Below are positions 34,298 to 42,811 of a stretch of DNA of 64,000 nucleotides, piece after piece. Positions within the stretch are counted from its first letter, which is position 1; each line of letters opens with the position of its first letter. The DNA is from Streptomyces sp. Je 1-369 (lineage in GTDB: Bacteria > Actinomycetota > Actinomycetes > Streptomycetales > Streptomycetaceae): positions 8,296,515 to 8,360,514 of the forward strand of contig NZ_CP101750.1 of NCBI RefSeq assembly GCF_026810505.1. The letters are read 5' to 3'. The notes below the pieces were generated by a model. The model saw nothing but the letters and a program-made list of their open reading frames with translations, made no database searches and was not told the DNA's origin. Both the position numbers and the translations under genes were made by a program.

Positions 34298-35796
34298 GGG
34301 TCACCGCGCACGAGGCCAGCCTGACCCAACGTCACCTCTGGCGCTCCGCGCGGGAGGCCATCCCGATCACGCGTACGGTCATCGTCGAGGCGGAGCAGGA
34401 CGGCGTATCCGGCTACGGCGAAGCCTCCTGCTTCATGACGGACCACTACAACTCCGGCCTGGAGCGGATGCACGCCGACCTACGGCGAACGGCGCCCCTG
34501 CTGGCCACCCTCGACGTCCGCGGGCCGGACGGCGACGCCGACACCGTCTGGCGGCGGCTGGCCGCCGAGCTGCCCGACTCCCCGTTCGTGCTCGCGGCAC
34601 TCGACTCGGCCCTCCACGACCTGCGGGCCCGCCTGCTCAGCGTCCCGCTGTGGAAGTCCCTGGGCCTGGACCCGCCGCGGAACCTGCGCTCCAGTTACAG
34701 CATCGGCCTCGACACCCCCGAGGCGATGGCCGGGAAACTGCGCGAACGGCCGGGCTGGTGCGCGTACAAGGTCAAGCTCGCGGACCCCGGTGACCTCGGC
34801 ATCCTGCGCGAACTGCGCCGCCGGACCGACGCACCCTTCCTCATCGACGGCAACTGCGGCTGGGATCCGGACCGGCTCGTCCCCGCCCTGCCCCACCTGC
34901 ACGGCCTGGGGGTGCGGCTGATCGAACAGCCCTACCCCCGCACGGCCTGGGACGACGCCCGCAGCCTCAAGGAGATCAGCCCGATCCCCGTCATCGCCGA
35001 CGAGAGCATCACCTCCCCATCCGACCTGGACGCCTGCGCGGACGCGTTCCACGGCATCAACGTCAAGCCGATGAAGGCGGGCGGCCTCACCCCGGCCCTG
35101 GCCATGCTGCGGGCCGCACGGGAACGCGGCCTGATCACCATGCTCGGCTGCATGCCCGAGTCCGCCGCGGGCGTCTCCGCCACCGCCCACCTCGGCGGTC
35201 TCGTCGACCACCTCGACGTCGACGTGGTCGACCTGCTCGCGGTGGACACCGGACACGGGCTCAGCCTCGACGCCACCGGCCACGTCGCGCTGCCCGACCG
35301 CCCCGGCTCCGGATACCTCCCGGACGCCACGGCCCACGGCTGGTACGTGCACCACGTCCCGGCCGGGCGTGCGCACCTCGTACGCCGTCAGGTACCGGAC
35401 TCCGCACCGGCCGTGCCGGGCGCAGGCCACCCGCAGGACGAACACCCCGCTGCCCGGCACCTCGCGGCGCTGCTCCAGGGCCGCGAGGTGGGCGCCGCCT
35501 CCCTGTACGCCGAGGACCCCCCGGCCGGCCACGACCTGCCGGACCCGCGCCCCGGCGGCGCCCGGCGCCTGTACGGCATGGCCACCCTCGACGAGGCACG
35601 CGGTACGGGTGCGGGCAGTGCGCTCCTGCGCACCGCCCTGACCGTCGCGGCCCTGGACGGCGCCGAAACGGTCTGGGGCCACGTCCCCGACGCGGCCCTC
35701 GGCTTCTACCGCAAGCACCGTTTCGACGTCCTCGGCCGGCCCGTCGACCTGCCGGGGGCCGGTCCCCATCACTTCGTGCACAGGAGCACCCGTTGA
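34294..35796 (+). CDS. Dipeptide epimerase (enolase superfamily) fused to a GNAT domain
   Basis: 500 residues; GTG in a GTGA overlap. Residues 1-350 form an enolase-superfamily dipeptide epimerase. Catalytic Lys159-x-Lys161 (YKVKL) and Lys258 (NVKPMK) flank the barrel, metal ligands are Asp185, Glu211 and Asp236 (DGN, EQP, ADES), and GCMPES near 1150 bases in marks the dipeptide-binding loop. Residues of about 355-500 are a GNAT acetyltransferase with the acyl-CoA loop RGTGAGSALL and the end strand HRFDVLGRPVDLPG. The fusion implies linked epimerisation and acylation of one dipeptide (inference). Confidence 0.85.
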   Translation: MRVTAHEASLTQRHLWRSAREAIPITRTVIVEAEQDGVSGYGEASCFMTDHYNSGLERMHADLRRTAPLLATLDVRGPDGDADTVWRRLAAELPDSPFVLAALDSALHDLRARLLSVPLWKSLGLDPPRNLRSSYSIGLDTPEAMAGKLRERPGWCAYKVKLADPGDLGILRELRRRTDAPFLIDGNCGWDPDRLVPALPHLHGLGVRLIEQPYPRTAWDDARSLKEISPIPVIADESITSPSDLDACADAFHGINVKPMKAGGLTPALAMLRAARERGLITMLGCMPESAAGVSATAHLGGLVDHLDVDVVDLLAVDTGHGLSLDATGHVALPDRPGSGYLPDATAHGWYVHHVPAGRAHLVRRQVPDSAPAVPGAGHPQDEHPAARHLAALLQGREVGAASLYAEDPPAGHDLPDPRPGGARRLYGMATLDEARGTGAGSALLRTALTVAALDGAETVWGHVPDAALGFYRKHRFDVLGRPVDLPGAGPHHFVHRSTR

Positions 35797-36896
35797 CCAC
35801 CGAAGCCCCGGCCGGGACACCCCGAGCCGAGCCCGCGCCGCCCGCCACGGGCCGCACCATCCACCCACGACAGGCACGAAACCTCGCCCGCGAGGCACTC
35901 GTCGCGGCGGACCTGCCCCCGGAGGAGGCCGACCAGGTGGCCGACGCACTGGTCACCACCTCGCTGCGCGGCATCGACACGCACGGCCTGCGCCTGCTCC
36001 CGCAGTACCTCAACGAGCTGTCCACCGGAGTGGCCCGCGCGGCGGCGGAGCCGACCGTCGTGCGGGACAGGGGCGCCGGACTGCTCCTGGACGCCGACGG
36101 CTCGCTCGGCGTCCTCGCCGGACTGACGGCCGCACGGCTCGCGGCGGAGCGGGCCGCCCGGTACGGGGTGGCCGCCGTCGGCGTGCGCAACTCCAACCAC
36201 TTCGGGGCCGCGTCGGTCTACACGCGCACCCTGGCCCGAACGGGACTGGTGGGCATCGCCGTCACCTCGGCCGCCTCCCGGGTGGCACCGTACGGGGGCG
36301 TCGAGCCGCTGTTCGGCACCAACCCCATCAGCGTCGCCGCGGGCGGCGGCGACGAGGAATTCGCCCTGGACATGGCCACCAGCCAGGTCTGCTTCGGCGA
36401 GGTGAAGCAGCGCAGGGCCGAAGGCCGCGGCCTGGACGACGGCTGGGCCACCGACAGCGCGGGCCGGCCCACCACGCACCCCGAGGAGGCGTACGCGCTC
36501 TCGCCGCTCGGCGGATACAAGGGGCAGGGCCTGGCCATGGCCGTCACCCTGCTCGGCGCCGTACTCACCGGCACCGCACCCGACTGGCGGCTCTCCCAGG
36601 TCGGTGCGGGCGGCGCCGGAGCGAGCCGCGGCATCGGGCATCTCGTACTCGCCCTCGACCCGGCCGCGTTCACCGGCGCGGACAGCTTCGCCACCGGACT
36701 GACGGATCTGCTGACCACGGTGCGCACCGCGACCGCCGCGACGGACCGGCCCGTGCTGGCCCCCGGTGACCCGCAACGCGCCCACGAACGGCACCGGGAG
36801 ACCCACGGCATCCCCCTGGACGCGGGCACCGCCTCCGCCCTGGACGAGCTCGCCGCGCGGCTCGGCCTCCCCGGGACCGAGGAGGCGTCCGCGTGA
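35793..36896 (+). CDS. Ldh_2-family NAD(P)-dependent 2-keto/imine reductase
   Basis: 367 residues starting with TTG within a TTGA overlap, a rare start that the spacing makes convincing. The family signature is clear: RGIDTHGLRLLPQY near the start, VRNSNHFGAAS with the catalytic His, LFGTNPISVAA and LSPLGGYKGQGLAM. Members reduce malate/lactate-type 2-ketoacids or cyclic imines such as piperideine-2-carboxylate. Here it could make the 2-hydroxy acid used by the downstream oxidase, or reduce an imine made by the oxygenases. Confidence 0.88.
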   Translation: MTTEAPAGTPRAEPAPPATGRTIHPRQARNLAREALVAADLPPEEADQVADALVTTSLRGIDTHGLRLLPQYLNELSTGVARAAAEPTVVRDRGAGLLLDADGSLGVLAGLTAARLAAERAARYGVAAVGVRNSNHFGAASVYTRTLARTGLVGIAVTSAASRVAPYGGVEPLFGTNPISVAAGGGDEEFALDMATSQVCFGEVKQRRAEGRGLDDGWATDSAGRPTTHPEEAYALSPLGGYKGQGLAMAVTLLGAVLTGTAPDWRLSQVGAGGAGASRGIGHLVLALDPAAFTGADSFATGLTDLLTTVRTATAATDRPVLAPGDPQRAHERHRETHGIPLDAGTASALDELAARLGLPGTEEASA

Positions 36897-38155
36897 TCCT
36901 CGTCCTGATCAGCCCCCGCCAGGCAGGGCTCCCGTTCGCCCAGTGGCTGCCGGAGGAGGCGGGCAGGCTCGTCGCGGTCACCGCCGATGGCGCCCCCGTG
37001 GGCGAGGGCTTCACGGAGGTCGTCACCGTCGCCGACTACACCGACGACGACGCCGTGCTCACCGCCGCCCGTGCGGCCGCCCGCAGACACCGTCCCCGTG
37101 CCGTACTGGCGCTGGCCGAGGCCGACGTCGAGCGCGCCGCCCTGCTGCGCCGCGAGCTGGCCCTGCCCGGCCTCGACAGCACCACGGCCGCCGCATACCG
37201 CGACAAGGTCCTGATGAAGCAGTACGCGAGCGCCGCGGGCCTGCCCGTCCCCGCCTTCGCGCCCGTCGCGACCGTCGGCGACATCACGGACTTCATGGCC
37301 GCCCGCCCCGGCCGGGTCGTGGTCAAGCCGAGGAGCGGCTCCGGATCGACGGGCGTGCACGTGCTCGACGCACCCGGCCAGGCGTACGCGCTCGCCGAGC
37401 AGGTGGCGGGCGGCTCGTACGAGGTCGAGGAGTTCATCGACGGAACCCTGCACCACGTGGACGTCTTCCGGGCCGAGGGCGAGCCCGTCGCGGCCGTCGC
37501 CTCCCGGTACACCGGCGCCGGGTGCCTGACCCACTGGGAGGACGCCCCGCTCGGCTCGCGCAACCTCGACCCCGCCGATCCGCTCCACGAGCGTTTGGTC
37601 GATGAGACGTGGCGACTGATCGACGCGCTGCCCTCGCCGGCCACCCTCTGCGCGCACGCGGAGTTCTTCGTCACCGACAGCGGCCGGATCGTGCTGTGCG
37701 AAGTGGCCGCCCGGATCGGCGGCGGACCGATCCCCGCCATGCTCCGCCACATCCTGGGCACCGACCCGCGAGAGCTGTGGGCCCGCGTCGAGTGCGGGCT
37801 GCCCGTCGCGCTCGACGCCGTACGCAACCACGCGCGCACCGCCCCCCGCGCCGCCTTCTGCGGCATTCCGCCGAAGCACGGCCGGGTCCTGCGGTTGCCC
37901 GAACCGCCGCCGGGAACGACGGACTTCGTCCTCAACACCCGGATCGGCGACGACTGGAGCGGGGAGCGCTACCGGCTGCGCAAGTCCGGCGACTTCCTCG
38001 CCACCTGGGTGATCACCGACCCCGACCCCGCCGTCCTGGACAGCAGACTCGACGCCACCGCACAACTGGTCGGCGCGGGCTTCGGCTGGGACGACACCGA
38101 GCCGCCCGCGCCGGTCCCCGCCACCGCAGGCCGCACCGAAGGAGGGGCGCGATGA
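36893..38155 (+). CDS. ATP-grasp ligase 1 of the cluster
   Basis: 420 residues; GTG in a GTGA overlap. The N-terminal Rossmann-like domain precedes the ATP-grasp core: VVVKPRSGSGSTGVHV (nucleotide loop), YEVEEFIDGTLHHVDVF (central strand) and LCEVAARIGGGPIPAML (metal site and acyl-phosphate pocket). The family forms amide or thioester bonds from amino acids, as in BacD, DdaF or PGM1-like enzymes. It may join the aminomutase product to another amino acid to give the dipeptide for the epimerase (inference). Confidence 0.88.
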   Translation: MILVLISPRQAGLPFAQWLPEEAGRLVAVTADGAPVGEGFTEVVTVADYTDDDAVLTAARAAARRHRPRAVLALAEADVERAALLRRELALPGLDSTTAAAYRDKVLMKQYASAAGLPVPAFAPVATVGDITDFMAARPGRVVVKPRSGSGSTGVHVLDAPGQAYALAEQVAGGSYEVEEFIDGTLHHVDVFRAEGEPVAAVASRYTGAGCLTHWEDAPLGSRNLDPADPLHERLVDETWRLIDALPSPATLCAHAEFFVTDSGRIVLCEVAARIGGGPIPAMLRHILGTDPRELWARVECGLPVALDAVRNHARTAPRAAFCGIPPKHGRVLRLPEPPPGTTDFVLNTRIGDDWSGERYRLRKSGDFLATWVITDPDPAVLDSRLDATAQLVGAGFGWDDTEPPAPVPATAGRTEGGAR

Positions 38156-39459
38156 CCACGACGGCGGCCACCGCGCACCACGGTTCGTTCACCGCCCGGC
38201 TGCTCCCGCCCGGCCATCACCCGGCACACCACGACGGCACCGGGCAGGACGGCATCGGGCAGGACGGTACTGGGGAGGGCGCTTCAGACCTGATCTGGGA
38301 CGACGCCCGCTGGCTGCGCTTCACCGCGCGGACCGACCTCCACGAGACGCACTGCCTCCAAGTACTCGAAGAGGACCGGCCGGTGGCGCTGGCCACGCTG
38401 CTCGTCACCCAGGAGCCCGGCGGGCTGCTCTTCTACGACGCCCCGAGGCTGGCGGGCACCGCCTCACCCATGGCCGAGCCCGAACTCCTCGACGAGGCCG
38501 AGCGCGAACAGTGGGACCGCCTCACGGCATCCCTGCCCGAGGGCCGCGCCGACCACTACCCCTCCCTGGCCCTCGCCACCTTCGGCAACCATCACGGCGT
38601 GGCCCACACCCACGGGCGCTCCCCGGAGCAGCGCCGGTCGGTCATGGCGGCGCTCCCCGCCCTCCTTCAGCAGATATCGGAGCAACTCGGCTGCCGCAGC
38701 ACGGCGTTGCTCTACGTGGGTGAGCCCGAGGCAGAGGGGGTGGACGCCGCCGCCACCCGTGCCGGCTACCACGCGACGCTCCTCGGCGCCGACGCCGTGC
38801 ACGAGTTGAGCGCCGACGACTGGGAGCAGTACGTGGCCGGGCTCAGCAGCCGCCGCCGAAGAGGACTGCGCAAAGAGGTCACCGCCTACGAGAACAGCGG
38901 CTTCCACACCGTGGCCACCACCGGCCCGGAAGCCCTCGATGACACGGTGACCGCCCTCCAGGTGGCCCACCGGGCGAAGTACGGACTGCCCGGCGGACAC
39001 GAGCGTGTCCGCCGCGACTTCGACGCCCTGCGCGAGGAGATCGGCGAGTCGTGCGTCGTCCTCGGCGCCGCCCACGAGGGCCGCGTGCTCGGTTTCGCGC
39101 TGTACCTCAGAGCGGGCGACGCCCTCTTCCTGCGCACCGTGGGCTTCGCCCCCGAGGCCTCGGGCTGCTACCTCGCCCTCACCTACCACGAGACAACCCG
39201 CTGGGCGCTGGAGAACGGCATCCGCCGCATCCATTACGGACTCGCCACCTACGAGGCCAAGTTCCAGCGCGGCTGCGCGCTGCGACCCCGCTGGGGCTGG
39301 TTCGCCTTCCACGGGCCGGACGCCGAAGTCTTCCACGAGGTGCTGGCCCTCCAGTCCCGCAGCATCGAACGCCGACTGGAGCACGTCGGCAGCCCGGCCA
39401 CCCCGGTCCCGTCCCGTACCCTCCCGCCCTCATCCACCGTTTACGGAGCCGCACGATGA
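38152..39459 (+). CDS. FemAB/GNAT-like (BioF2-type) acyl- or aminoacyl-transferase
   Basis: 435 residues; ATGA overlap, with GGAGGGG ahead. Two GNAT-like halves: an N-half without motifs and a C-half with KEVTAYENSGF, HRAKYGLPGG, GRVLGFALYLRAGDALFLRT and HYGLATYEAKFQRGC. This layout is typical of acetyltransf_6 (BioF2/FemAB-like) proteins. FemAB relatives transfer amino acids from tRNA; others use acyl-CoA. Near residues 27-43 a 15-base unit is repeated three times (DGTGQ, DGIGQ, DGTGE). It could add a further acyl or aminoacyl unit to the product. Confidence 0.78.
   Translation: MTTTAATAHHGSFTARLLPPGHHPAHHDGTGQDGIGQDGTGEGASDLIWDDARWLRFTARTDLHETHCLQVLEEDRPVALATLLVTQEPGGLLFYDAPRLAGTASPMAEPELLDEAEREQWDRLTASLPEGRADHYPSLALATFGNHHGVAHTHGRSPEQRRSVMAALPALLQQISEQLGCRSTALLYVGEPEAEGVDAAATRAGYHATLLGADAVHELSADDWEQYVAGLSSRRRRGLRKEVTAYENSGFHTVATTGPEALDDTVTALQVAHRAKYGLPGGHERVRRDFDALREEIGESCVVLGAAHEGRVLGFALYLRAGDALFLRTVGFAPEASGCYLALTYHETTRWALENGIRRIHYGLATYEAKFQRGCALRPRWGWFAFHGPDAEVFHEVLALQSRSIERRLEHVGSPATPVPSRTLPPSSTVYGAAR
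38231..38280 (+). repeat. Three 15-bp in-frame repeats
   Basis: GACGGCACCGGGCAG, GACGGCATCGGGCAG and GACGGTACTGGGGAG are consecutive and encode a Gly/Asp-rich linker in the FemAB-like protein. Confidence 0.8.
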
Positions 39460-40376
39460 AGCTCACGCCCACCAGCGACATCTGGATGGACGGCAAGTTC
39501 GTCCCCTGGGATCAGGCACAGGTACACGTCCTCACCCCCAGCCTGCACTACGGCTGGGGCGTCTACGAAGGCATCCGCGCCTACCCGACGGAGCGGGGCC
39601 CGGCCGTCTTCCGGTTGCGCGAACACCTCCAGCGGCTGCACGACTCGGCGCGCGTCTACCTCATGGACCCCGGCCACAGCGTCGACGAACTCACCGAGGC
39701 GTGCCTCGAACTGCTGCGCCGCACCGGCCTGGAGAGCGGCTACCTGCGCCCCCTCGTCTACCTCGAATACGGCACCATGGGCGTCGCTCCGCGCCTGGAC
39801 AGCGCCAGGGTCGCCATCGCGGCCTGGCCCTGGGGCTCGTACCTGGGGGAGAAGGCCGATCAGGAAGGCTGCCGGCTGATGGTCAGCAGCTGGCAGCGCA
39901 ACGGCGTGCACGCGGTGCCGCCACTGGCCAAGGCCACCGGCGCGTACGTCAACTCCGCGCTCGCCAAGGTCGCCGCGATCCGTGCGGGCTACGACGACGC
40001 CCTCATGCTCACCCCCGGCGGCCACGTGGCCGAGGCGTCCGCCGCCAACGTCTTCGCCGTACGCGACGGAGTGATCACCACCCCGCCGGTCAGCGACAAC
40101 ATCCTGCCCGGCATCACCAGGGACACCGCGATCACCCTCGCCCGCGACCTCGGCCACGAGGTGCGGGAGCAGAGCCTGACCCGCAGCGAGCTCTACGTCG
40201 CCGACGAGGCGTTCCTCACCGGTACCGCCGCCGAGATCGTCCCCATCGCCTCGGTCGACGACCGCCCCGTCACCGAAGCGGGCAGCGGACCCATCACGCG
40301 GCGACTGCGCCAGGCGTTCCAGGACGTGGTCCACGGCCGGACGGACGACCCCCACGGCTGGCTCACCCATCTCTGA
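39456..40376 (+). CDS. Class IV aminotransferase (branched-chain type)
   Basis: 306 residues; ATGA overlap. Fold-type IV features are LHYGWGVYEGIRAY near 30-43, Lys159 in PPLAKATGAY as the Schiff base, and AEASAANVFAV with the glutamate that holds the PLP nitrogen. The GTAAEIVPI loop (phosphate site) is also present. It is closest in pattern to IlvE. In the cluster it could convert the 2-keto acid made by the FMN oxidase into an unusual amino acid. Confidence 0.92.
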   Translation: MKLTPTSDIWMDGKFVPWDQAQVHVLTPSLHYGWGVYEGIRAYPTERGPAVFRLREHLQRLHDSARVYLMDPGHSVDELTEACLELLRRTGLESGYLRPLVYLEYGTMGVAPRLDSARVAIAAWPWGSYLGEKADQEGCRLMVSSWQRNGVHAVPPLAKATGAYVNSALAKVAAIRAGYDDALMLTPGGHVAEASAANVFAVRDGVITTPPVSDNILPGITRDTAITLARDLGHEVREQSLTRSELYVADEAFLTGTAAEIVPIASVDDRPVTEAGSGPITRRLRQAFQDVVHGRTDDPHGWLTHL

Positions 40377-40414
40377 CCACCGCCATCACGCCTACTCCAG
40401 CGAGGTCGACCTTC

Positions 40415-41671
40415 ATGTCCGAGCACGTCCTGGTCATCGGCAGCGGCCGAGACCTGCCCACCCGGCTGCGCCGCGCCCGGGCAGGCACCCGCACCACCGT
40501 CATCTGCCGACTGGACTACCTCTCCAAACTCCGTGAGACGACGGAACACACCCGGATCATCGGGGTGAGCCCCGATGCGCCGGACGACGAATGGGTCGCG
40601 TTCGCCGAGGCCGTGCACGCCCGGCACCCGTTCACCCGGATCGTGGCCTTCGGCGAGCGGGACCAGGACAAGTGCGCGCTCGTCGGCCAGGCGCTGGGCC
40701 TCGCCGCGCACTCCCCGCGGACCACTGCTCTGGTCTACGACAAACACGCCATGCGGGCCCGGCTGCGTGAAGCAGGCATCGACACCACGGCCTGCGCCCA
40801 GGTCTCCGACGTGGCGGAACTGCGGGCGTTCCTCGCCGCGCACGACACCCCCTGCATCGTGAAACCGGGCAGCGGCTCCTTCAGCAAGGGCATCACCCTG
40901 GCCCGTGACGCCGAGGAGGCCGCCGACGCCTTCGCACGGGCGGGCGGCGGACTCGGGGACGCCGACGGCACGCCGGTCCTGGTGGAACAGTTCCACGAGG
41001 GCCCGCAGTTCAGCGTCGAAGCCTTCTCGGAGGACGGCGACCACCAGATCGTCGCGATCACCCGCAAGTACTCCGACCCGCTGAACTTCGTCGAACTGGG
41101 CCACGTCAGCCCCGCACCACTCACCCCAGTCCAGGAGAAGCAGGTCCACGACTACGTGGAACGGATCCTCGACGCCCTCGGCATCAGGGCCGGCGCCACC
41201 CACACCGAAGTCGTCCTCGGCGAGAGCGGACCGCAGTTGATCGAGACGCACGTCCGCATGGGCGGCGACGAGATCCCGTCCCTCGCCCACGACGTGACCG
41301 GCGTCGACATCGCCGACTGCCTCATCCGCCACACCCTCGGCGAGAAGGTCCTGCCCGGCATCCGAGCCGCCCTCGCCGCACCGCGCACTCCCCGCAGTTC
41401 GGCGATCTGGTTCGCCGCGCTGCCCGCCCCCGGAGTGCTCGCCGAGACCACGGGACTGGACGAGGCCCGCGCGATACCCGGGGTGACCGAAGTGCAGTTG
41501 CTGGTCCCGCCGGACGCCGCCGTCGACACCCTGCAATCCTCCACCTCCCGGGTCGCCCACGCCCGCGCGATCGCGCCGAGCGCCGACGAGGCGCTGGCCG
41601 CCGCCCGCGAGGCGATCAACCGCCTCACCTTCCACCTGCGCGTGCACGCCGCCGACCAGGGAGCACTGTGA
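40415..41671 (+). CDS. ATP-grasp ligase 2 of the cluster
   Basis: 418 residues from ATG, 38 bases after the aminotransferase stop, the widest gap in the 3' half of the operon. Core motifs are CIVKPGSGSFSKGITL, VLVEQFHEGPQFSVEAFS and IETHVRMGGDEIPSL. The C-terminal domain (about 300-418) resembles that of BacD/L-amino-acid ligases. The two ligases are distinct in sequence, so they probably form different bonds: a dipeptide and then a tripeptide or capped dipeptide. Confidence 0.88.
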   Translation: MSEHVLVIGSGRDLPTRLRRARAGTRTTVICRLDYLSKLRETTEHTRIIGVSPDAPDDEWVAFAEAVHARHPFTRIVAFGERDQDKCALVGQALGLAAHSPRTTALVYDKHAMRARLREAGIDTTACAQVSDVAELRAFLAAHDTPCIVKPGSGSFSKGITLARDAEEAADAFARAGGGLGDADGTPVLVEQFHEGPQFSVEAFSEDGDHQIVAITRKYSDPLNFVELGHVSPAPLTPVQEKQVHDYVERILDALGIRAGATHTEVVLGESGPQLIETHVRMGGDEIPSLAHDVTGVDIADCLIRHTLGEKVLPGIRAALAAPRTPRSSAIWFAALPAPGVLAETTGLDEARAIPGVTEVQLLVPPDAAVDTLQSSTSRVAHARAIAPSADEALAAAREAINRLTFHLRVHAADQGAL

Positions 41672-42777
41672 CGACCTCGCTGCCGCGCCCCGCCACCTCG
41701 CATCCCCAGCGCATCACCCTGGCCGACTTCCACGACGCGGCCCGCGACGTACTGCCCGCCCCCGCCTACGACTACTTGCAGGGCGGCGCGGCGGACGAAC
41801 GGACCGTGCGCTGGAACGCCGAGGCGTACGAGCGGCTGGCGCTGCTGCCCCGGGTCCTCACCGGCACCGCGGGCGTGGACACCCGCCGCACCCTCTACGG
41901 CACGGAACTCCCCGCCCCCGTCCTGCTCGCGCCGACCGCTTCGCACGGCCTGTTCCACCCCGACGCGGAAGCGGCGACCGTGCGGGGCGCCGCCGCCGCG
42001 GGAACCCTCACCACGGTGAGCACCTTCTCCACACTGACGCTGGAGGAGATAGGCGCAGCCGCTACCGCACCCTGGTGGTTCCAGCTCTATGTGCAGAGGG
42101 ACCGGGCCCTCACCGAGGACCTGGTGCTCCGGGCCCGTGCGGCCGGCGCCACCGCCTGCGTCGTCACCGTCGACACCCCGGTGACGGGTCTTCGGGAGAG
42201 GGACCTGCGCAACGGATTCGCCCTCCCTTCCCACGGCATGCCCGCCAACCTGGCCGGGCACGCCGGGGAGCCCGGCCGGAACGCGGCCGACCCCGCGCAC
42301 CGCGGCATCCACGACCCGCGGATCGACCCCGCCGTCGGCTGGTCCGACCTCGAATGGCTGCGCTCGGTCTCCGGGCTGCCGGTCCTGGCCAAGGGCATCG
42401 TGCGCCCCGACGACGCCCGCCGGGCCGCGGAGGCCGGGATCGGCGTCTGGATGTCCAACCACGGGGGCCGCAACCTGGACACCGCGATCACCCCGCTCGT
42501 CACCCTGCCCGCCGTCGCCGAGGCCGTGGCGGGCCGGGTTCCGGTCCTCATCGACGGAGGTATCCGCCGGGGCACCGACGTGGTGAAGGCGCTGGCGCTC
42601 GGCGCGGACGCCGTGGCGATCGGGCGTCCCTACGTCTGGAGCCTGGCCGCGGGCGGCGCCGAAGGGGTCACCGCCGCCCTGAACGCCCTGCACCGGGAGA
42701 CCGAACTGGCCCTCGCCCTCCTCGGCGCCCCCGACCTGGCCGCCCTGACCCCGGACCTCGTACGCCCGTCCTGGTGA
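41668..42777 (+). CDS. FMN-dependent 2-hydroxyacid oxidase (lactate/mandelate oxidase family)
   Basis: 369 residues; GTGA overlap. The (beta/alpha)8 FMN family is recognised by PAPAYDYLQGGAADERT, WWFQLYVQRD, PVLAKGIVRPDDA and the active-site SNHGGRNLD with its catalytic His. LIDGGIRRGTDVVKALALGADAV binds the FMN phosphate. It oxidises a 2-hydroxy acid to the 2-keto acid. The same family supplies hydroxymandelate oxidase in hydroxyphenylglycine synthesis, where it also feeds an aminotransferase. It is the last gene of the operon. Confidence 0.92.
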   Translation: MTTSLPRPATSHPQRITLADFHDAARDVLPAPAYDYLQGGAADERTVRWNAEAYERLALLPRVLTGTAGVDTRRTLYGTELPAPVLLAPTASHGLFHPDAEAATVRGAAAAGTLTTVSTFSTLTLEEIGAAATAPWWFQLYVQRDRALTEDLVLRARAAGATACVVTVDTPVTGLRERDLRNGFALPSHGMPANLAGHAGEPGRNAADPAHRGIHDPRIDPAVGWSDLEWLRSVSGLPVLAKGIVRPDDARRAAEAGIGVWMSNHGGRNLDTAITPLVTLPAVAEAVAGRVPVLIDGGIRRGTDVVKALALGADAVAIGRPYVWSLAAGGAEGVTAALNALHRETELALALLGAPDLAALTPDLVRPSW

Positions 42778-42811
42778 TCCGGGCGGTGCTCTGCTGTCCA
42801 GGGCCTGTGTC

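Larger units (their letters stand above)
26475..42777. other. Putative non-NRPS amino-acid/peptide biosynthetic gene cluster
   Basis: Includes a TrmB/LuxR-type regulator, MFS exporter, two small genes of unknown role and a ten-gene operon. The operon encodes 2OG oxygenase, AurF-type N-oxygenase, KamA-type radical SAM, epimerase-GNAT fusion, Ldh_2 reductase, two ATP-grasp ligases, FemAB-like transferase, class IV aminotransferase and 2-hydroxyacid oxidase. Seven of the nine operon junctions after the first gene are tight and six are 4-base overlaps. There is no carrier protein or condensation domain; peptide bonds would come from ATP-grasp and FemAB-type chemistry. Boundaries are set by change of function at the edges. 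Confidence 0.8.

Noticed and set aside
36218..38065. A 615-codon minus-strand frame
   Set aside because: Antisense to the Ldh_2 and ATP-grasp genes, both with full motif sets; no coding evidence on this strand.
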